From Pelagerythrobacter aerophilus (lineage in GTDB: Bacteria > Pseudomonadota > Alphaproteobacteria > Sphingomonadales > Sphingomonadaceae), in contig NZ_QXFK01000019.1 of NCBI RefSeq assembly GCF_003581645.1, forward strand, positions 558,001-622,000: a DNA stretch of 64,000 nt, given 5' to 3'. Below are positions 27,997-36,245 of the stretch, one piece after another. Both the position numbers and the translations under genes were made by a program. The notes beneath the pieces were generated by a model, which saw only the letters and a list, made by a program, of their open reading frames with translations, did no database searches and was not told where the DNA came from. Each line of letters opens with the position of its first letter. Position 1 is the first letter of the stretch.

Positions 27997-28470
27997 TCAA
28001 CGGACGCTTCGCAGCAGCGCCAGCGCCTCGTCCGACCCGTCGAGCACGCGGTTGCGGCGCTCGACGATGCGCCAACCCTCGCCGGTGCGGCAAAGCAGCC
28101 AGCGGTTGATCGAGGCACGCCAGAGCGAGAAGCCGGCTCCGGCGTTCTCCGCCACGAACGAATAACCGACGGCCTCGGCGCGGTCGCCGTTCAGCACGAC
28201 CTTCGGCAGGGCCGTATGGTGCATCGATCCGCGCGCGACCAACTCCCGGTGTCGGTCCATGCGGTAGAGCGAAGCGATCGCCGGCCGGCCCTCCATCGCG
28301 CCAACGCCGCCGGGTTCGTAGATCCCGTCCTCGGTCCACAGCTCCGCCGCCTCTTCCGCGCAGCCGCTGTCAACCAGCGGGCCGTAGGTCGCAAGCAGAC
28401 GAAGGATGGCAAGCTCGTCTTCCACCGCGCGCAAGCGGGCGTCGAGGGCATTCAGGCGGTCATCGGTCAT
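27997..28470 (-). CDS. SnoaL/NTF2-like fold protein
   Basis: 157 aa, cone-shaped NTF2-like fold. An N-terminal helix (LNALDARLRAVEDELAILRL) is followed by LATYGPLVDSG and LWTEDGIYEPGGVGAMEGR, the usual pattern of SnoaL_4 proteins (steroid or polyketide isomerase/dehydratase-like, or ring-hydroxylating small-subunit relatives). Substrate unknown. Cytoplasmic. It stands alone between the PilZ gene and tRNA-Leu. Confidence 0.8.
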   Translation of the reverse strand: MTDDRLNALDARLRAVEDELAILRLLATYGPLVDSGCAEEAAELWTEDGIYEPGGVGAMEGRPAIASLYRMDRHRELVARGSMHHTALPKVVLNGDRAEAVGYSFVAENAGAGFSLWRASINRWLLCRTGEGWRIVERRNRVLDGSDEALALLRSVR

Positions 28471-28580
28471 GCGGCGGCTCTCCCCTGCTGCGCGTGCTGG
28501 CGAGCATCGCGGGCGAGGAGGAGAACGTAACTCACCAAATGGTGGTATGCGCCTGCCGCAGAGCGAGGCGGCGGATGATC

Positions 28581-28665
28581 TGGTGCGGGCGGCGGGACTC
28601 GAACCCGCACGAGCAAAGCTCAGGGGATTTTAAGTCCCCGGCGTCTACCATTCCGCCACGCCCGC
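28581..28665 (-). tRNA. tRNA-Leu (anticodon TAA)
   Basis: 85 nt including an encoded CCA (28581-28583 on the plus strand). Acceptor stem GCGGGCG/CGCCCGC pairs fully, the T-arm contains GGTTCGAGTCC, and the anticodon loop CTTAAAA gives TAA at 28630-28632. A long variable arm fits a class II leucine tRNA. Confidence 0.97.
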
Positions 28666-28718
28666 GCACCGCGGCCCTTCGGCCGCCGCTCGTTAGATCG
28701 GCCCCGGCGCGCGGGGCG

Positions 28719-29000
28719 TCAATCGGTGTTGAGACGCTCGCGCATTTCCTTGCCGGGCTTGAAGTACGGAACCCGCTTGGCGGGCACGTCGACCGGGGCG
28801 CCGGTGCGCGGGTTGCGCCCGGTCCGGGCCTGCCGCTCGCGGGTGGAGAAGGCGCCGAAACCACGCAGCTCGACCCGTCCGCCCTCGGCCAGGCGCGCGG
28901 CGATTTCTTCGAAGAAGATGTCGACCACCTGCTCGACTTCCTCCGCACGTAACTCGGGATTGTCCTTGGCCAGAGCCTGCAGCAGTTCGGATCGTATCAT
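28719..29000 (-). CDS. ihfB: integration host factor subunit beta
   Basis: 93-aa HU/IHF-family DNA-bending protein, the beta partner of [20 protein letters not shown] at the N-terminus, [21 protein letters not shown] for the beta-arm base, and [15 protein letters not shown] at the end. The ATG at 28998-29000 follows GGGAGGGTAGGA. Upstream (about 29088-29099) there is a perfect palindrome GGAAATTTCC of unknown role. Confidence 0.96.
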   Translation of the reverse strand: MIRSELLQALAKDNPELRAEEVEQVVDIFFEEIAARLAEGGRVELRGFGAFSTRERQARTGRNPRTGAPVDVPAKRVPYFKPGKEMRERLNTD

Positions 29001-29171
29001 TCCTACCCTCCCGGCACATGGCCCGGCTAACCCTAAGGGCGTGCAAGGCCCTGATTTGCAACGCCGCCATTGCGGCAGCCTAGTGCGACCCTGGGAAATT
29101 TCCAATGCCAGATGTGCGCCGTTCGCGCAATCGCGACGCGAAACAGTGCGATGCATCGGTGCTGCGCCGCA

Positions 29172-29513
29172 TCAGCTATGCGCAAGCAGTTCCGTGGGAT
29201 CGATGCCGAGCCGCTTCATGCGCACCTTGAGTTCGGGCCACTCCCGGGCGAGGAACTGCTCGCGCTCGCTGCGTCGCAGCTTTTCCGCCGCACCGCGAAC
29301 GACATACATGCCGACCCCGCGCTGCACCTCGACGAGGCCGTCGGCCTGGAACTGCTGGTAGGCCTTGGCGACGGTCAGCGGATTGGCGCCCTGCTCCGCC
29401 GCGAACGCGCGAACCGACGGCAGCATTTCCCCTTCGGCATAGACGCCCTCGATGATCGCCGCGGCAATCTGATCGCGCAGCTTGAGATAGACGGGGCGGC
29501 TCTGCTGGGTCAT
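29172..29513 (-). CDS. GntR-family regulator, YtrA subfamily
   Basis: 113 aa: winged helix only, starting MTQQSRPVYLKLRDQIAAAI with LPSVRAFAAEQGANPLTVAK as the helix-turn-helix and GLVEVQRGVGMYVV as the wing, then a short C-terminal helix, as in YtrA-type regulators. These usually control ABC transporters; none is adjacent. It is divergent from the POT transporter with 217 nt between, so that gene is a possible target. A longer start (29549) is possible. Confidence 0.92.
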   Translation of the reverse strand: MTQQSRPVYLKLRDQIAAAIIEGVYAEGEMLPSVRAFAAEQGANPLTVAKAYQQFQADGLVEVQRGVGMYVVRGAAEKLRRSEREQFLAREWPELKVRMKRLGIDPTELLAHS

Positions 29514-29731
29514 TCGTAGTCGGTCCTCGCGCGGAGTGGCGCAGCTCAAGGTGCATCAGTGACATAATACAGCGCGGCGCGCAAGGTTCCCGCCGCGAGG
29601 CTGCCGTGGCGTAAAATCCCGGTTTCGCTTGCAACTAATACTTCACATGACAAAATCACACGTTAGGGTGCGCCGGCTAGGGGCCGCAGAGCTCGGCTAC
29701 GGTTCATCCGACAAGGGAGACGCATTCTACG

Positions 29732-31345
29732 ATGGCCACCCAATCCATGCCGCACGGGGATTCTGCAGGCACGATCCTCGGCCATCCGAAAGGGCTGTTC
29801 GTCCTTTTCTTCGCCGAGATGTGGGAGCGTTTCTCCTATTACGGCATGCGCGCCCTGCTGATTTTCTATCTGGTTCAGCATTGGGTGTTCTCGGACTCCC
29901 AAGCGTCAATCATCTACGGGGCCTACACCGCGCTCGTTTATATCGCGCCGGTCGTAGGCGGCTATCTGGCCGACCGTTATCTGGGGCAGCGCAAGGCCGT
30001 CCTCTTCGGCGCCGTTCTGCTGACGCTGGGCCACTTCTTCATGGCATTCGAGGGCGAGGGCGGGCAATCGAGCGTTATCATTAATGTCTTCTGGCTTGCA
30101 CTTGCGCTGATCATCGTCGGCTCTGGCTTTCTTAAGGCCAACATCTCGGTCATGGTCGGACAGCTCTATCCGCGCACCGACATCCGCCGGGACCCGGCCT
30201 ATACGATCTTCTACATGGGGATTAACCTGGGCGCCGCGCTCGGCTCGCTGATATGCGGGTATCTGGGGATGCATCCTGACTACGGTTGGTCCTACGGCTT
30301 CGGGGCAGCAGGTGTCGGCATGCTGCTTGGCCTGGTCGTGTTCATCTGGGGCAAGCCGCTCTTGCTCGGACGTGGTGAGCCGAAAGAGCCCGCCAAGCTG
30401 AAAGAGCGCCGAGCGGGCCTCAATCTCGAGTCTTGGACCTATATCGCGGGTCTGGGCATGGTCGCCCTGTGCTGGCTCGCGATCCAGTACCAGGAGCTAG
30501 TCGGCTGGGTGCTGGCCTTCTTCGGGTTGGGTCTGGTGGCCTATGTGATCTGGATTGCAGTGACCCGGCTTTCGTCCGACGATCGCGATCGCATCTTTGC
30601 GGCGCTGTTCCTGATCTTCGTTTCGATCGTTTTCTGGGCGCTGTTCGAGCAGGCCGGATCGTCGCTGAACCTTTTCACCGATCGCCATGTCGATCGTGGC
30701 TTCTTCGGTCTGGAACCGACGGCCGCGCAGTTTCAATCGCTCAACGCGATCTATATCGTGCTCCTCGCGCCAGTGTTCGCCATCATCTGGACCTGGTTGG
30801 GCCGCCGCGGTTGGGAACCGTCGACCCCATTGAAGTTCGGCCTCGGCGTGGTTCAGGTCGGCCTGGGCTTCCTTGTTCTCGTCTGGGGCGCCGAAGCGGT
30901 CGGCGTCGAGAACGCCACGCCGGTCATCTTCATCTTCCTGATCTACCTGCTGCATACGACCGGCGAACTGTGCCTTTCGCCCGTAGGGCTGAGCGCGATG
31001 AACCGCCTGAGCCCGGCTCATATGGCCTCGCTCATCATGGGAACCTGGTTCTTTGCATCTGCCACCGGCAACTTCGCCGCGGGTCTGATCGCATCGGCAA
31101 CGGGTGGCGAAAACGTGGGCGAGGAAGCGGGCCGCGAGGTTGTGCTGGGCGTCTATGAGACAGTCGGTCTCTACGCCATCGGGATAGGCGTCCTCGTCAT
31201 CCTCGTGAGCCCACTGGTCAAAAAGCTGATGCACCTCGACAGGCTGCGCGACGAGGACGTGGGCGACGATCTGGAAGGCCAGGCCGGGGCAGGGATCGAG
31301 GCGCAGGAAGCCGGCATTCACCCTACGACCCGTCCGAAGGGCTGA
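29732..31345 (+). CDS. POT/PTR family proton-dependent peptide transporter
   Basis: 537-aa MFS-fold protein of the proton-coupled oligopeptide transporter family, importing di- and tripeptides. Signature FFAEMWERFSYYGMRALLI (ExxERFxYYG), followed by GGYLADRYLGQRKAV and FYMGINLGAALGS; 12-14 TM helices predicted by eye. LSPVGLSAMNRLSP is the conserved C-half motif. Upstream, TTGCAA with CAAAAT spaced 16 nt may be its promoter. A strong terminator follows. With exported M28 and amidohydrolase enzymes nearby, peptide use is a theme. Confidence 0.94.
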   Translation: MATQSMPHGDSAGTILGHPKGLFVLFFAEMWERFSYYGMRALLIFYLVQHWVFSDSQASIIYGAYTALVYIAPVVGGYLADRYLGQRKAVLFGAVLLTLGHFFMAFEGEGGQSSVIINVFWLALALIIVGSGFLKANISVMVGQLYPRTDIRRDPAYTIFYMGINLGAALGSLICGYLGMHPDYGWSYGFGAAGVGMLLGLVVFIWGKPLLLGRGEPKEPAKLKERRAGLNLESWTYIAGLGMVALCWLAIQYQELVGWVLAFFGLGLVAYVIWIAVTRLSSDDRDRIFAALFLIFVSIVFWALFEQAGSSLNLFTDRHVDRGFFGLEPTAAQFQSLNAIYIVLLAPVFAIIWTWLGRRGWEPSTPLKFGLGVVQVGLGFLVLVWGAEAVGVENATPVIFIFLIYLLHTTGELCLSPVGLSAMNRLSPAHMASLIMGTWFFASATGNFAAGLIASATGGENVGEEAGREVVLGVYETVGLYAIGIGVLVILVSPLVKKLMHLDRLRDEDVGDDLEGQAGAGIEAQEAGIHPTTRPKG

Positions 31346-31360
31346 TCCTACCAAACAACA

Positions 31361-31389
31361 AGGGCGCGGCACGAGCCGCGCCCTTTCTT
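31361..31389 (+). terminator. Rho-independent terminator after the POT gene
   Basis: A 10-bp perfect stem (AGGGCGCGGC 31361-31370 with GCCGCGCCCT 31375-31384), ACGA loop, followed by TTCTTC. Confidence 0.85.
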
Positions 31390-31412
31390 CATCCAGTTCT
31401 GGGGGCATCCGA

Positions 31413-32795
31413 ATGAGAGCAGCCATCCGCGTCCTTCTCGCCGCGACCGCCACGGCGGCGCTGGCCGCGTGCGCAACCGCCGAGGGTTCCGGCGATTCCA
31501 CGCAATCCGCCAGCGCCTACGACTATCCCGACACGCCCTATCCCTCGACCTACCGGCCCTACCCGGGCGCGCCGACGGCGCTGGTCGGTGCGACGGTCTA
31601 TGACGGAGCCGGCGGGCGGATCGACAATGGGACGGTGCTGTTCGCCGACGGCAAAGTGGTCGGCATAGGCGGCGCGGACCTTGCGATCCCGGCGGGCTAC
31701 ACGCGGGTCGACGGAACCGGCAAGTTCGTCACCCCCGGGGTGATCGACATCCATAGCCACCTGGGCGACTACCCGACCCCGTCGGTCGACGCCCACTCGG
31801 ACGGCAACGAAGCGACCGACCCGACGACGCCGGAAGTCTGGGCCGAACACTCGGTCTGGCCGCAGGACCCGGGCTTTACCCGCGCGCTGGCCAACGGCGG
31901 CGTCACCTCGCTGCAGATCCTGCCCGGTTCCGCCAACCTGATGGGCGGCCGCTCGGTCACGCTCAAGAATGTGCCGAGCCGCACTGTGCAGGGCATGAAG
32001 TTCCCCGGCGCGCCCTACGGCCTCAAGATGGCGTGCGGCGAGAACCCCAAGCGCGTCTACGGCGGCAAGGGCCGCATGCCCTCCACCCGCATGGGCAACT
32101 TCGCGGTCAACCGGCAGACCTGGATCGACGCGCGCGAGTATGCCGAGGGCGATAGAGACAAGCGCGATCTCGCCAAGGAAACGCTCGCCGGCGTGCTCGA
32201 TGGGGAAATCCTGGTCCACAACCACTGCTACCGCGCAGACGAAATGGCGCTGGTCATGGATATGGCCAAGGAGATGGGTTACCGCGTCGCGGCCTTCCAC
32301 CATGCGGTCGAGGCTTACAAGATCGGCGACCTGCTGCGCGAGAACGACGTGTGCAGCGCGATCTGGTCCGACTGGTACGGCTTCAAGATGGAAGCCTACG
32401 ACGGGATCCCGGAAAATGCCGCGCTGCTCTATCAGGCGGGCGCCTGCGTGGTGATCCACTCCGATAGCGAAAACGGCATCCAGCGCCTCAACCAGGACGC
32501 GGCCAAGGCGCAGGCGGCCGGTGCGCGTATGGGGATCGAGATTCCCGATGCGGAGGTGGTCGGCTGGTTCACGCTCAACGCCGCCAAGGCAATGGGGATC
32601 GACGACGTAACCGGCAGCCTCGCGGCCGGCAAGATGGCCGACGTGGTGCTCTGGAACGGCGATCCGTTGTCGGTCTATTCGCGGCCCGAGAAGGTCTGGA
32701 TCGACGGGGCGCTGATGTTTGACGCGAACGACCCGCAGCGCCGGCCGGTAAGTGACTTCGAACTCGGGCAGCCCGGTGAAGGAGACGTGAAATGA
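31413..32795 (+). CDS. amidohydrolase, exported lipoprotein
   Basis: 460-aa metal-dependent hydrolase of the imidazolonepropionase-like amidohydrolase group. The N-terminus has a lipobox (AALAACAT), so it acts in the periplasm. Metal ligands are intact: TPGVIDIHSHLGD (HxH), LVHNHCYRADEM, AFHHAVEAYK and IHSDSENGIQRL (Asp). TAGK-like ending SLAAGKMADVVLWNGDPL is family-typical. Substrate unknown; relatives include dipeptidases and imidodipeptidases. It overlaps the next gene by ATGA (32792-32795). Confidence 0.92.
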   Translation: MRAAIRVLLAATATAALAACATAEGSGDSTQSASAYDYPDTPYPSTYRPYPGAPTALVGATVYDGAGGRIDNGTVLFADGKVVGIGGADLAIPAGYTRVDGTGKFVTPGVIDIHSHLGDYPTPSVDAHSDGNEATDPTTPEVWAEHSVWPQDPGFTRALANGGVTSLQILPGSANLMGGRSVTLKNVPSRTVQGMKFPGAPYGLKMACGENPKRVYGGKGRMPSTRMGNFAVNRQTWIDAREYAEGDRDKRDLAKETLAGVLDGEILVHNHCYRADEMALVMDMAKEMGYRVAAFHHAVEAYKIGDLLRENDVCSAIWSDWYGFKMEAYDGIPENAALLYQAGACVVIHSDSENGIQRLNQDAAKAQAAGARMGIEIPDAEVVGWFTLNAAKAMGIDDVTGSLAAGKMADVVLWNGDPLSVYSRPEKVWIDGALMFDANDPQRRPVSDFELGQPGEGDVK

Positions 32796-34165
32796 TGGGG
32801 CGCATGCTTCTCGCTGCCACCGCCGTTCTGGCGCTCTCGTCGCCTGCGACGGCGCAGGATTTCGCCATTACCAATGCCACCGTCGCGACCGGCGACGGCA
32901 GCGCGCCGATCGAGAATGCCACTGTTGTGGTCCGCGGCGGCAAGGTGGTGGCCGCCGGCGCGAACGTGCAGGTGCCCGCGGGCGTGCCGGTTTCCGACGG
33001 GAGAGGGACCTGGGTTACCCCCGGCATCTTCGCAACGGTGACCGATCTGGGCCTGTGGGACGTCGGCGCGGTGGGCGAGAGCAACGATACCACTGCCCGC
33101 AACTCGCCGTTCAGCGCGGCGCTCGATGCCGCACCGGCGGTCAATCCGCGTTCGCAGCACGTGCTGATCAGCCGCGCGGGCGGGATCACCCGCGCCGCAA
33201 TCGCACCCTCGGCGGCCAGCTCGATCTTCGCCGGGCAGGGATCGATGATCGATCTCGGCAGCGATCCGCAAGCCGTTCGCCGGCCGCGCGCGTTCCAGTT
33301 CGTCGAGCTCGGCGAAGCGGGCGCGCGCCTCGCCGGTGGCAGCCGAACCGCGGCGCATACGTTGCTCCGCAATGCACTGCGGGAAGCCTCGCGTTTCGGT
33401 GAGGAATCCGGCCTTGTCGGCGGCCCGAACCGCCCTGCGGAAGTGACCACCGGGGACGACATCCCAGTCGACCCGCGTCTGGTCGAAAGCGATGCGGAGC
33501 GCGCGACGGACGTGCTGCTGACCCGCTTCGACGCCGCCGCGCTGGTGCCGGTGGTGGCCGGTCGTCAGCCGCTCTACGTTCATGTCGAGCGCGCTGCCGA
33601 CATCCGCTCGGTCCTGGCGCTGCGGCAGGAATTTCCGCGGCTCAACCTCGTCATCGTCGGCGCCGGCGAAGGCTGGATGGTGGCAGACGAAATCGCGGCT
33701 GCCGGCGTTCCGGTGATCGCCGATGCGCTGACCGACCTGCCCGCGCGGTTCGAGCAGCTCGCCTCCACCCAGAGCAATATCGGGCGCATGCAGGATGCCG
33801 GGGTGAAAGTGGCGATCAACGCCGCTGCGATGGAGCAGCCGCGTTACCTGCCGCAGTTCGCAGGCAATCTCGTCGCACTCGCCTCCGTGCCCCGCGCCGC
33901 CGGGCTGAGCTGGGGCGAAGCACTGGCGAGCATCACCTCGATTCCCGCGGAGATCAGCGGTTTCGGCGGTCAGCTCGGCGTGCTGAAGCCCGGCGCGATC
34001 GGCGACGTGGTGGTGTGGGACGGCGATCCGCTCGAAGTCTCCTCGACCCCGGTGCGGGTCTATGTCGACGGCGTCGAGCAGCCGCTCGAGAACCACCAGA
34101 CCGGCCTGCGCGACCGCTACCGCGATCTGGACGAGAGCGAGCTGCCGAAGGCCTATGACTGGTAA
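32792..34165 (+). CDS. amidohydrolase-family protein lacking metal ligands, exported
   Basis: 457 aa with a cleavable signal peptide (LALSSPATAQDF). The flanking beta-sandwich and the family ending LGVLKPGAIGDVVVWDGDPL are amidohydrolase-like, but where an active enzyme has PGxIDxHxH this one reads TPGIFATVTDLG, and no convincing downstream His ligands or HSD are seen. I infer a catalytically dead paralogue, possibly a partner of the coupled enzyme upstream. It overlaps the FKBP gene by 11 nt. Confidence 0.88.
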   Translation: MMGRMLLAATAVLALSSPATAQDFAITNATVATGDGSAPIENATVVVRGGKVVAAGANVQVPAGVPVSDGRGTWVTPGIFATVTDLGLWDVGAVGESNDTTARNSPFSAALDAAPAVNPRSQHVLISRAGGITRAAIAPSAASSIFAGQGSMIDLGSDPQAVRRPRAFQFVELGEAGARLAGGSRTAAHTLLRNALREASRFGEESGLVGGPNRPAEVTTGDDIPVDPRLVESDAERATDVLLTRFDAAALVPVVAGRQPLYVHVERAADIRSVLALRQEFPRLNLVIVGAGEGWMVADEIAAAGVPVIADALTDLPARFEQLASTQSNIGRMQDAGVKVAINAAAMEQPRYLPQFAGNLVALASVPRAAGLSWGEALASITSIPAEISGFGGQLGVLKPGAIGDVVVWDGDPLEVSSTPVRVYVDGVEQPLENHQTGLRDRYRDLDESELPKAYDW

Positions 34166-34694
34166 GGTCCCGCCGCGCCCGGCGGGCGCTTCCGCCACGC
34201 TGGGCGCGCTCGGTGCAGCGGCGCTGGCCATCGCGACCTGTGCGCTCGTTCCCGCGCTGGCGCAGGACGCGGCGCCGGATCGTTCACAGGACGCCGCCTG
34301 GCACAACGAACAACAGGCTGCGCTCGCCCGCCTCAAACCCGAGGACGGGTGGCGCACCCTGCCCGGTGGCCTGCGCATCCGACGCGTGTCGGGCGATGGC
34401 ACCGGCCCGCATCCGACGGTCGAGGACACGGTGACCGTGCACTATGCCGGCACACTGACCGACGGGACGACCTTCGACAGCTCGTGGGACCGCGGCGAGC
34501 CGGCGACATTCCCGCTCGGCAAGCTGATCCCGGCGTGGAAGCTGGCGATCCCGCAGATGGGCGTGGGCGACTCGATCGAGATCGCCGCACCGGCCGATCT
34601 CGCCTATGGCCCCAAGGGTAAAGGCCCGATCCCCGGCAATGCGACGCTGCTGTTCAAGATCGAGCTGCTTGCGATTGGCGGCGAAACGGACTGA
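34155..34694 (+). CDS. FKBP-type peptidyl-prolyl cis-trans isomerase, exported
   Basis: 179 aa. Signal peptide or anchor (GALGAAALAIATCALVPALAQ), then a helical linker and an FKBP domain: DTVTVHYAGTLTDGTTFDSS, PLGKLIPAWKLAIPQMGVGD, LAYGPKGKGPIPGNATLLF. Periplasmic folding helper. The ATG lies inside the end of the preceding amidohydrolase gene, so the three genes form one translational unit; it may help fold the two exported neighbours (inference). Confidence 0.92.
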   Translation: MTGKVPPRPAGASATLGALGAAALAIATCALVPALAQDAAPDRSQDAAWHNEQQAALARLKPEDGWRTLPGGLRIRRVSGDGTGPHPTVEDTVTVHYAGTLTDGTTFDSSWDRGEPATFPLGKLIPAWKLAIPQMGVGDSIEIAAPADLAYGPKGKGPIPGNATLLFKIELLAIGGETD

Positions 34695-34748
34695 TTGCAC
34701 GATAAGTTTTAATTTGCTACTGAAATGACGTTTCGGGGGAGAAATGTC

Positions 34749-35426
34749 GTGAATGAAGCTCTTCTGTCGCTTGGCGCCGCCGCAATCGCTTTCGTGGGCA
34801 CGCATTTCGCGCTGTCCCATCCCTTGCGTGCGCCGCTGGTGCGCGCGGTGGGGGCGGGGCCGTTCCTCGGTCTCTATTCGCTGGTGGCGCTGGCGACCTT
34901 CGCCTGGATGGCCCTGGCCTTCCGCGCCGCACCGCCGGCCGACCTCGGCGGATCGGGGCAGATCGGCTGGATCTTCGCCACTGTGCTCACGCTCCCCGCG
35001 CTCGTGCTGTTCCTCGGCTCGCTGCGGAAAAACCCGGCGCTGCCAGACCCGAGAGCGGAGGCGATGGCGAGCCGGGAGGCCGGCGGCGTGTTCGCCGTCA
35101 CGCGCCATCCGATGATGTGGGGCTTCGCGCTCTGGGCCATCTCGCACATCACGCTGTGGTGGAGCGTGCGCACGCTGATCGTCGCGGGCGCCGTACTGTT
35201 CCTCGCCCTCGTCGGCGCGCACATGCAGGACCGCAAGAAGCGCGTACTGATGGGTGAGGCCTGGAGCGTGTGGGAAGCGCGGACGACCTACTGGCCCCGC
35301 TGGACGGCGCTCCCGCGCGCCGGTTGGCTGCTATGGCTCGTCGCGCTGGCGCTGTGGCTGGTGATCACCTGGTCGCATATCCACGCGGCGGGCGTCCCCG
35401 CCGGCTTATGGCTCTGGATCGGCTAG
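34749..35426 (+). CDS. NnrU family membrane protein
   Basis: 225-aa integral membrane protein of the NnrU/isoprenylcysteine-methyltransferase-like group. Conserved VTRHPMMWGFALWAISH and GVGAH-type GAHMQDRKKRVLMGEAW. About six TM helices. NnrU was first linked to nitric-oxide metabolism, but the group is broad and no denitrification gene is nearby. GTG start chosen for its GGGGGAG ribosome site. The 3' end overlaps the convergent hydrolase by 21 nt. Confidence 0.9.
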   Translation: MNEALLSLGAAAIAFVGTHFALSHPLRAPLVRAVGAGPFLGLYSLVALATFAWMALAFRAAPPADLGGSGQIGWIFATVLTLPALVLFLGSLRKNPALPDPRAEAMASREAGGVFAVTRHPMMWGFALWAISHITLWWSVRTLIVAGAVLFLALVGAHMQDRKKRVLMGEAWSVWEARTTYWPRWTALPRAGWLLWLVALALWLVITWSHIHAAGVPAGLWLWIG

Positions 35427-36233
35427 AGCGCCGGGAATCTCGTCCAGAAAGCGGAGCATTCTTGTTTCGGCCACGTCGTGCCAGGCGAGATCATGACCGT
35501 AACCGGCAAAGATCGCGAGTTCGATCGACGGCTCCGCCTCAGCCAGCGCGAACGCGTGGGACGCGGGAATAAGCGAATCCGCATCTCCGTGAAGCACCAG
35601 GATCGGCGCATCCACTGCCGCGATCTTGCCGATGTTCTCAAACCGATCATGAAGCAGGACGTCCGTCGGTAGCCAGCGGAACCTCTCGCCCACCAATCGC
35701 GAAAGGCTAGCGAAAGGGGATATCAGCACCAGTGCGCGGGGGCGGATCTCCTTCGCCATCTGAGTCGCCACACCCGAACCGATCGAGTTGCCGACCAGGA
35801 CAATGTCGGCCGGCTCCACCTCGCGCCGTTCGAGAAAGGCGATCGCAGCACGGCCATCGGCGTAAAGCCCGTGCTCGCTCGGTCGTCCGGGATTGCCGCA
35901 GTAGCCGCGATACTCGGCGGCGAGTACGCCGTAGCCCTCCGGTACCATGCGATCGGTCGCGACCACGCTCGACGGCCACGCGGCGCCGTTGCCGTGGAAG
36001 TAGACGATGGTCGGATAGCCAGCGCGCGCGGGCTTGTATCCGGCGTGAAGCGTCAGGCCGTCGGCGGTATCATAGGCGACACGCTTGAAGCTCGCAGGCG
36101 CTATTCCGGGGTCGCGCGGCGCCGGATAGATGAAGCTGCGCTGCGCGAGGAACAGCCCGGTCGCCAGAAGGACATAGAGGCCGGCAATGAGCGCCAGGAC
36201 AATCAGCACGCGGCGCCGAACCTTCCCTGGCAC
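35406..36233 (-). CDS. membrane-anchored alpha/beta hydrolase (ABHD13/BEM46-like)
   Basis: 275 aa. N-terminal TM anchor (VLIVLALIAGLYVLLATGLF), then VYFHGNGAAWPSS, nucleophile LVGNSIGSGVA, acid in VLHGDADSLIP, and His in GYGHDLAWH. Orthologues are serine hydrolases of unclear substrate, active at the membrane. GTG start 12 nt after the dxs stop, so probably co-transcribed with dxs. Confidence 0.9.
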   Translation of the reverse strand: MPGKVRRRVLIVLALIAGLYVLLATGLFLAQRSFIYPAPRDPGIAPASFKRVAYDTADGLTLHAGYKPARAGYPTIVYFHGNGAAWPSSVVATDRMVPEGYGVLAAEYRGYCGNPGRPSEHGLYADGRAAIAFLERREVEPADIVLVGNSIGSGVATQMAKEIRPRALVLISPFASLSRLVGERFRWLPTDVLLHDRFENIGKIAAVDAPILVLHGDADSLIPASHAFALAEAEPSIELAIFAGYGHDLAWHDVAETRMLRFLDEIPGALADPEP

Positions 36234-36245
36234 GGCTCTGGCCGC

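Noticed and set aside
34749-35426. Denitrification role for NnrU
   Set aside because: No nir, nor or nnr genes in the window; the family is too broad to infer nitric-oxide metabolism.
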